A program made the translations under genes and the position numbers. This document shows positions 55,655-56,984 of a stretch of DNA of 56,984 bases, in pieces; within the stretch, counting starts at the first letter, position 1; each line of letters begins with the position of its first letter. The DNA comes from Psilocybe azurescens (lineage: Eukaryota; Basidiomycota; Agaricomycetes; Agaricales; Agrocybaceae): NCBI GenBank assembly GCA_023853785.1, contig JAJIRX010000526.1, forward strand, positions 1 through 56,984, given 5' to 3'. The notes beneath the pieces are model-generated. The model did no database searches, was not told where the DNA came from, and was given only the letters and a program-made list of their open reading frames with translations.

Positions 55655-56984
55655 CTATGCTTTTACCAGTTTCATTCCCCACCAAGAAACAGAATGGCTC
55701 ACAAATCGTCGAAACCTCTAAGCTCTTAGACTCAGGAGCAGGAGGGAAATTCATTGACCAGAACTATGCACAAAAACTTGGACTCAGAACCCAACCCTTG
55801 GAAAAACCAATCCGGTTTATAACATAGACGGAACCCCAAACAAGAAAGGAACCATCTCGTCATTTGTAGACCTGGACCTAAAGGTTGGAAACCCGGAACC
55901 ATCGGGAACAATTACTGGTCTCTGGGCTAGGAAAACAGAAAATTATTTTAGGATTCCCTTGGCTACAGGAAAAGAATCCAGGAATCAACTGGCAGAACGG
56001 ACAGATAACTTGGAAACCACGTCAAGGGCCTACGATAAATCAAACCACCGTTGAAGAAGAAACGGACAAACGAACACCAACAATCGAGACTACCCACCCA
56101 TTGGAGGAATTCGAATCGTTAGTCATCTGATATATCGGGGATGCAAACGAAGACGAAATAAAAGAAACTTGGCTTAACACCAAAATCATGACTCAACAGA
56201 CGCTGGCCCAACAATATGAACCAGAGAAACCGCCAAGACCTCTCCAAGAAATTGTTCCCCAGAATATCAATCATATATGGACCTTTCGATAAACAAGCGG
56301 CAGACCGATTCCCGGAACCAAGACCATGGGACCATAAAATTGAGTTAAAAGAAGGATTCATACCAAAGAAATTCAAGGCATACAATATCACACCGGCAGA
56401 ACAAACAGAACTGGACACCTGGACAAAGGAACAATTGGACAAAGGATACATTCGACCCTCAGAATCACCTATGGCATCTCCCTTCTTCGTATCAAAGAAA
56501 GATGGAAAGCTTAGACCTTGTCAAGACTACAGGTATCTGAACAACTGGACAATCAAGAACGCTTACCCACTACCACGGATTACGGAACTTATGGACAAAT
56601 TGAAAGGCAAAATTCTTCACCAAACTAGATATCCGATGGGGCTACAACAACATCAGGATAAAAGAAGGTGATCAATGGAAAGCAGCATTCAAAAACCAAC
56701 TGAGGACTTTCAAACCAACTGTAATGTTCTTTGGCATGTGCAATTCCCCAGCAACCTTCCAATCCATGATGGACTCAATCAAGACATGATATCACAATGC
56801 TTCATAATCATCTATATGGACAACATTCTAATCTTTGCGAAAGATCAAGGGGAATTGGAAAATACACCAAAATGGTTCTACAACGACTGAGAAAACGATC
56901 TCTATCTCAAACCGAAAATGCTCTTTGCTCAGGAAAAGTGGAATATCTCGAATGATTGTTGAAGCAGGGAAAATCTCTATGGAT
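55655..56984 (+). pseudogene. Gypsy pol: aspartic protease and reverse transcriptase (partial), frame broken
   Basis: Protease: KLLDSGAGGKFID near 55,718 carries the D-S-G-A active-site triad; LLVSGLGKQKIILGFPWL near 55,900 is the usual C-terminal part. Reverse transcriptase from about 56,250: [59 protein letters not shown], then after a frame change [24 protein letters not shown] and [15 protein letters not shown], then the box IYMDNILIF at about 56,808-56,837. Relatives have YMDD or YLDD; the second catalytic Asp is Asn here. The window ends just after CSFAQEKVEYL-like sequence, before RNase H. Confidence 0.88.

Larger units (their letters stand above)
53957..56984 (+). mobile_element. Ty3/gypsy LTR retrotransposon (5' part; runs off the window)
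   Basis: Order: 5' LTR 53,957-54,380, leader, gag with a CCHC knuckle, aspartic protease, reverse transcriptase. Protease before RT with this RT type marks Ty3/gypsy. The element is inserted in a LINE RT gene. Gag and pol carry many frameshifts, so this copy is not active as read. A solo LTR of the same family lies at 44,737 in reverse. Confidence 0.92.

Overview
The window looks like nuclear DNA of an Agaricomycete (mushroom-forming basidiomycete). Genes are split by many 50-60 nt introns with GT..AG borders, and the gene set is typical: a heme-thiolate peroxidase, runs of F-box genes, an RVYTP-type domain protein, a Tcd1/2-like dehydratase, LCB2 of serine palmitoyltransferase, and Ty3/gypsy and LINE debris. 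No rRNA, tRNA or CRISPR was found.

Layout. 1-801: last exons of an APC-type amino-acid transporter. About 1.19-13.4 kb: a segment bounded by two diverged inverted arms (left 1.19-3.16 kb, right 10.9-13.4 kb) that enclose a decayed coiled-coil gene, a DUF4743/Nudix hydrolase, an intact heme-thiolate peroxidase and a decayed second peroxidase. 13.5-14.7 kb: a broken minus-strand gene with 46-residue repeats. 14.8-17.4 kb: a UBA/UIM ubiquitin-peptidase-like gene whose catalytic Cys and His both appear lost. 17.8-19.5 kb: an F-box/LRR-like gene. 19.6-20.3 kb: a small, probably mitochondrial, tail-anchored protein. 22.3-25.0 kb: a large RVYTP-domain protein with an acidic repeat tail. 25.3-28.4 kb: a family-3 O-methyltransferase and a tRNA threonylcarbamoyladenosine dehydratase, both on the minus strand, with a 174 bp hairpin MITE between them. 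28.7-32.7 kb: an F-box cluster (two genes and one relic). 33.8-36.1 kb: LCB2. 38.6-43.1 kb: three tandem copies of a small gene of unknown function, the last broken.

From about 43.1 kb the DNA becomes AT-rich and transposon-dominated: an unknown ORF cut by a solo LTR, a region dense in a GATCGCC/GATTGC-like motif, a Myb/SANT-like transposon-type gene, a striking pair of about 175 bp tandem arrays in opposite orientation (49.6-50.5 and 51.6-52.6 kb), a LINE reverse-transcriptase relic, and a Ty3/gypsy element starting at 53,957 that cuts the LINE and runs off the end. The gypsy LTR has an 11 nt self-complementary primer site of the Tf1/sushi type.

Caution: nearly every conserved multi-exon gene here carries one or more single-base frameshifts, most in homopolymer runs, including LCB2, which is normally essential. 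I read most of these as sequence-assembly indels rather than decay. CDS spans are therefore given across the frameshifts, and 'intact' is claimed only where the frame really is open.
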